A DNA stretch of 6,556 nucleotides, from the NCBI GenBank assembly GCA_025997455.1, contig BNUP01000121.1, positions 1-6,556 of the forward strand, in the 5' to 3' direction. The DNA comes from Fibrobacterales bacterium (lineage in GTDB: Bacteria; Fibrobacterota; Fibrobacteria; Fibrobacterales; Fibrobacteraceae). A program made the position numbers and the translations under genes. Below are positions 5,335 through 6,556 of the stretch, one piece after another. The notes below the pieces were generated by a model that did no database searches, was not told the origin of the DNA, and worked only from the letters and a program-made list of their open reading frames with translations. Each line of letters begins with the position of its first letter. Within the stretch, counting starts at the first letter, position 1.

Positions 5335-6556
5335 GTGCTTATTTTTATTTATGCAAACAATAAACAAAGAAGCAAACAGATTAAACAATTATGTGCTCAA
5401 ATTTTTGAATATAGTGTCTATTTTGAAGATTTTAATTTCCAAAATATTGAAAACAATATTCTTATCATTGACAACGAAGATAGTCAAAATTTTGTTGGCA
5501 TAACTTTTAAAAACTTGAATAATGTTTATTTATATGGACAAAATCAAATTTTCTCTATAATAAAGGATGATGAAAAACTTTTTTTATTACGAAATCAATA
5601 TATTATTGAAAAACACTGGGATGCAGCTAAAAAAATTAATGATATTATATTGAATTCTGATTTTTTAGTAAGACGAACTAAACCAATAGGCTTCCCAGAT
5701 TATTTCCAGATAGAAACAACTAACAAGTGTAATGCAGAATGTATCATGTGTAGTCATTATTATACTAGAAATGACAATTCATCACATCTATCTGACGGTA
5801 TTATCGAAAGAATATATAGGATGCTTCCTTATATAAAGATCGTTGCATTAAATGGCAGGGGAGAACCATTTATTAATCCTTATATATCTTCTCAAATTAA
5901 GAAATTTTCTAAATTTGGAGCAAAAATTACTTGTAATACAAATCTATCAATCCTCAACGATAACTTAATTTCTCTGATATGTAAGCATTTCAGTAGTGTT
6001 CAGCTGTCCTGTGACGCAGCCACTAAAGAGACATATGAGTTAATTAGAAAAAATCTGTCATTTGATACTTTTTTAAAAAACTTAAGTTTGTTGCATGAAA
6101 AATCTCCCAATGTAGACAAAAATTTTGCAACAGTAATAATGAGGCAAAATATTAGAGAATTACCCGATATAGTCGAACTGGCAGGACGGACTGGAATTAA
6201 AATAGTTTCTTTTCTAAACATAAATACCGATATTATCATTAACAATAAACATGATAGTATGCTTAATTATCCGAATGTTCTACAATATTACTTGGATAAG
6301 GCAAAAAAAAACGGAGAAAAAGTTGGAATAAAAATAATAGCTCCATCGTATAACGAATTGCTTGTAAAGACTGAATTTAATCGTGAAGCGAAACTAATGA
6401 ATTTAAGACCCATGAGTAAATTAGACAATGATATAAAACAAATGCTTATAGCAAGTAAAAAAATAATCCCATATATATTCAAAAATTATTTTGTAATTGA
6501 AGAACCCAAAAAATCAAATATAAAATGCAAAGGGATTTGTGATTGGCTTTTGAGAA
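5335..6556 (+). CDS. Radical SAM protein, SPASM type, 3' end beyond the window
   Basis: An open frame of 407 codons runs from GTG at 5335 to the window edge without a stop. Residues 1-120 are a divergent lead (LIFIYANNKQ..., FPDYFQIETTNK) that I do not recognise. The radical SAM core begins with C132-x3-C136-x2-C139 (CNAECIMC) and the SAM-binding GRGEP at 174-178. Strand motifs ITCNTNLS (198-205) and VQLSCDAATKETYELIRK (222-239) match the pattern of SPASM-family enzymes, in which a substrate-linked 'NTNG..l' and 'SlDg.t.etye.iR' occur. The final visible residues, CKGICDW at 398-404, look like the entry to the SPASM or twitch auxiliary-cluster region (C..pW). Members mature peptides, act on sugars (aminoglycoside-type dehydrogenases) or modify anaerobic sulfatases. 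It lies 15 bases after the preceding gene, so it is in the same operon. The substrate is unknown. Confidence 0.85.
   Translation, partial: MLIFIYANNKQRSKQIKQLCAQIFEYSVYFEDFNFQNIENNILIIDNEDSQNFVGITFKNLNNVYLYGQNQIFSIIKDDEKLFLLRNQYIIEKHWDAAKKINDIILNSDFLVRRTKPIGFPDYFQIETTNKCNAECIMCSHYYTRNDNSSHLSDGIIERIYRMLPYIKIVALNGRGEPFINPYISSQIKKFSKFGAKITCNTNLSILNDNLISLICKHFSSVQLSCDAATKETYELIRKNLSFDTFLKNLSLLHEKSPNVDKNFATVIMRQNIRELPDIVELAGRTGIKIVSFLNINTDIIINNKHDSMLNYPNVLQYYLDKAKKNGEKVGIKIIAPSYNELLVKTEFNREAKLMNLRPMSKLDNDIKQMLIASKKIIPYIFKNYFVIEEPKKSNIKCKGICDWLLR

Noticed and set aside
5300..5503. 67-codon plus-strand frame after the B12-type gene
   Set aside because: It overlaps the end of that gene and the start of the GTG-started radical SAM frame in a different phase; its low-complexity residues (Ile/Leu/Lys) are typical of AT-rich noise.
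1..6556. CRISPR arrays, tRNA, rRNA, insertion sequences
   Set aside because: No regularly spaced repeats, cloverleaf, rRNA-like stretch or transposase-like frame was seen.

Overview
The window is AT-rich bacterial DNA, roughly one third G+C in most 60-base rows I counted. Genes use standard stops and are preceded by good purine-rich (GGAGGA/AGAGG-type) ribosome binding sites. Nothing fixes the taxon. Three radical SAM proteins and a SUMF1-type domain of the style common in gut-associated Planctomycetota, Lentisphaerota, Treponema and similar bacteria suggest an anaerobic, probably host-associated Gram-negative organism. This is an inference, not an identification.

Layout. Bases 1-13 hold the first four codons of a gene running leftwards, with its own ribosome binding site. 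Bases 14-113 are a very AT-rich spacer with an inverted repeat followed by a T-run. From about 114 everything reads rightwards as one tightly packed unit: (1) a 5'-truncated PaaK/CapK-type adenylate-forming enzyme (114-905); (2) an FkbM-family methyltransferase (910-1722); (3) a radical SAM domain fused to a SUMF1/formylglycine-generating-enzyme-like C-type-lectin fold (1719-3398); (4) a B12-binding-type radical SAM protein with an added zinc ribbon and Rossmann-like tail (3400-5319); (5) a third radical SAM protein of SPASM type that starts with GTG at 5335 and runs off the right edge. Gaps are 4, -4, 1 and 15 bases, so genes 2-5 almost certainly form an operon.

Working together. Adenylate-forming CapK-like enzymes, FkbM methyltransferases and radical SAM enzymes recur together in surface glycan (capsule/O-antigen) clusters and in natural-product clusters. 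Three different radical SAM chemistries side by side suggest a pathway that modifies an unusual sugar, lipid or peptide scaffold. No glycosyltransferase, transporter or precursor peptide is visible here, so the product cannot be named.

The most unusual object is gene 3. Its C-terminal domain differs in base composition from the rest of the gene. It lacks the paired cysteines of true formylglycine-generating enzymes. Its final strand-loop region has a codon pattern reminiscent of the variable region of diversity-generating retroelement target proteins. That last idea is a hypothesis; no reverse transcriptase or template repeat lies in the window.
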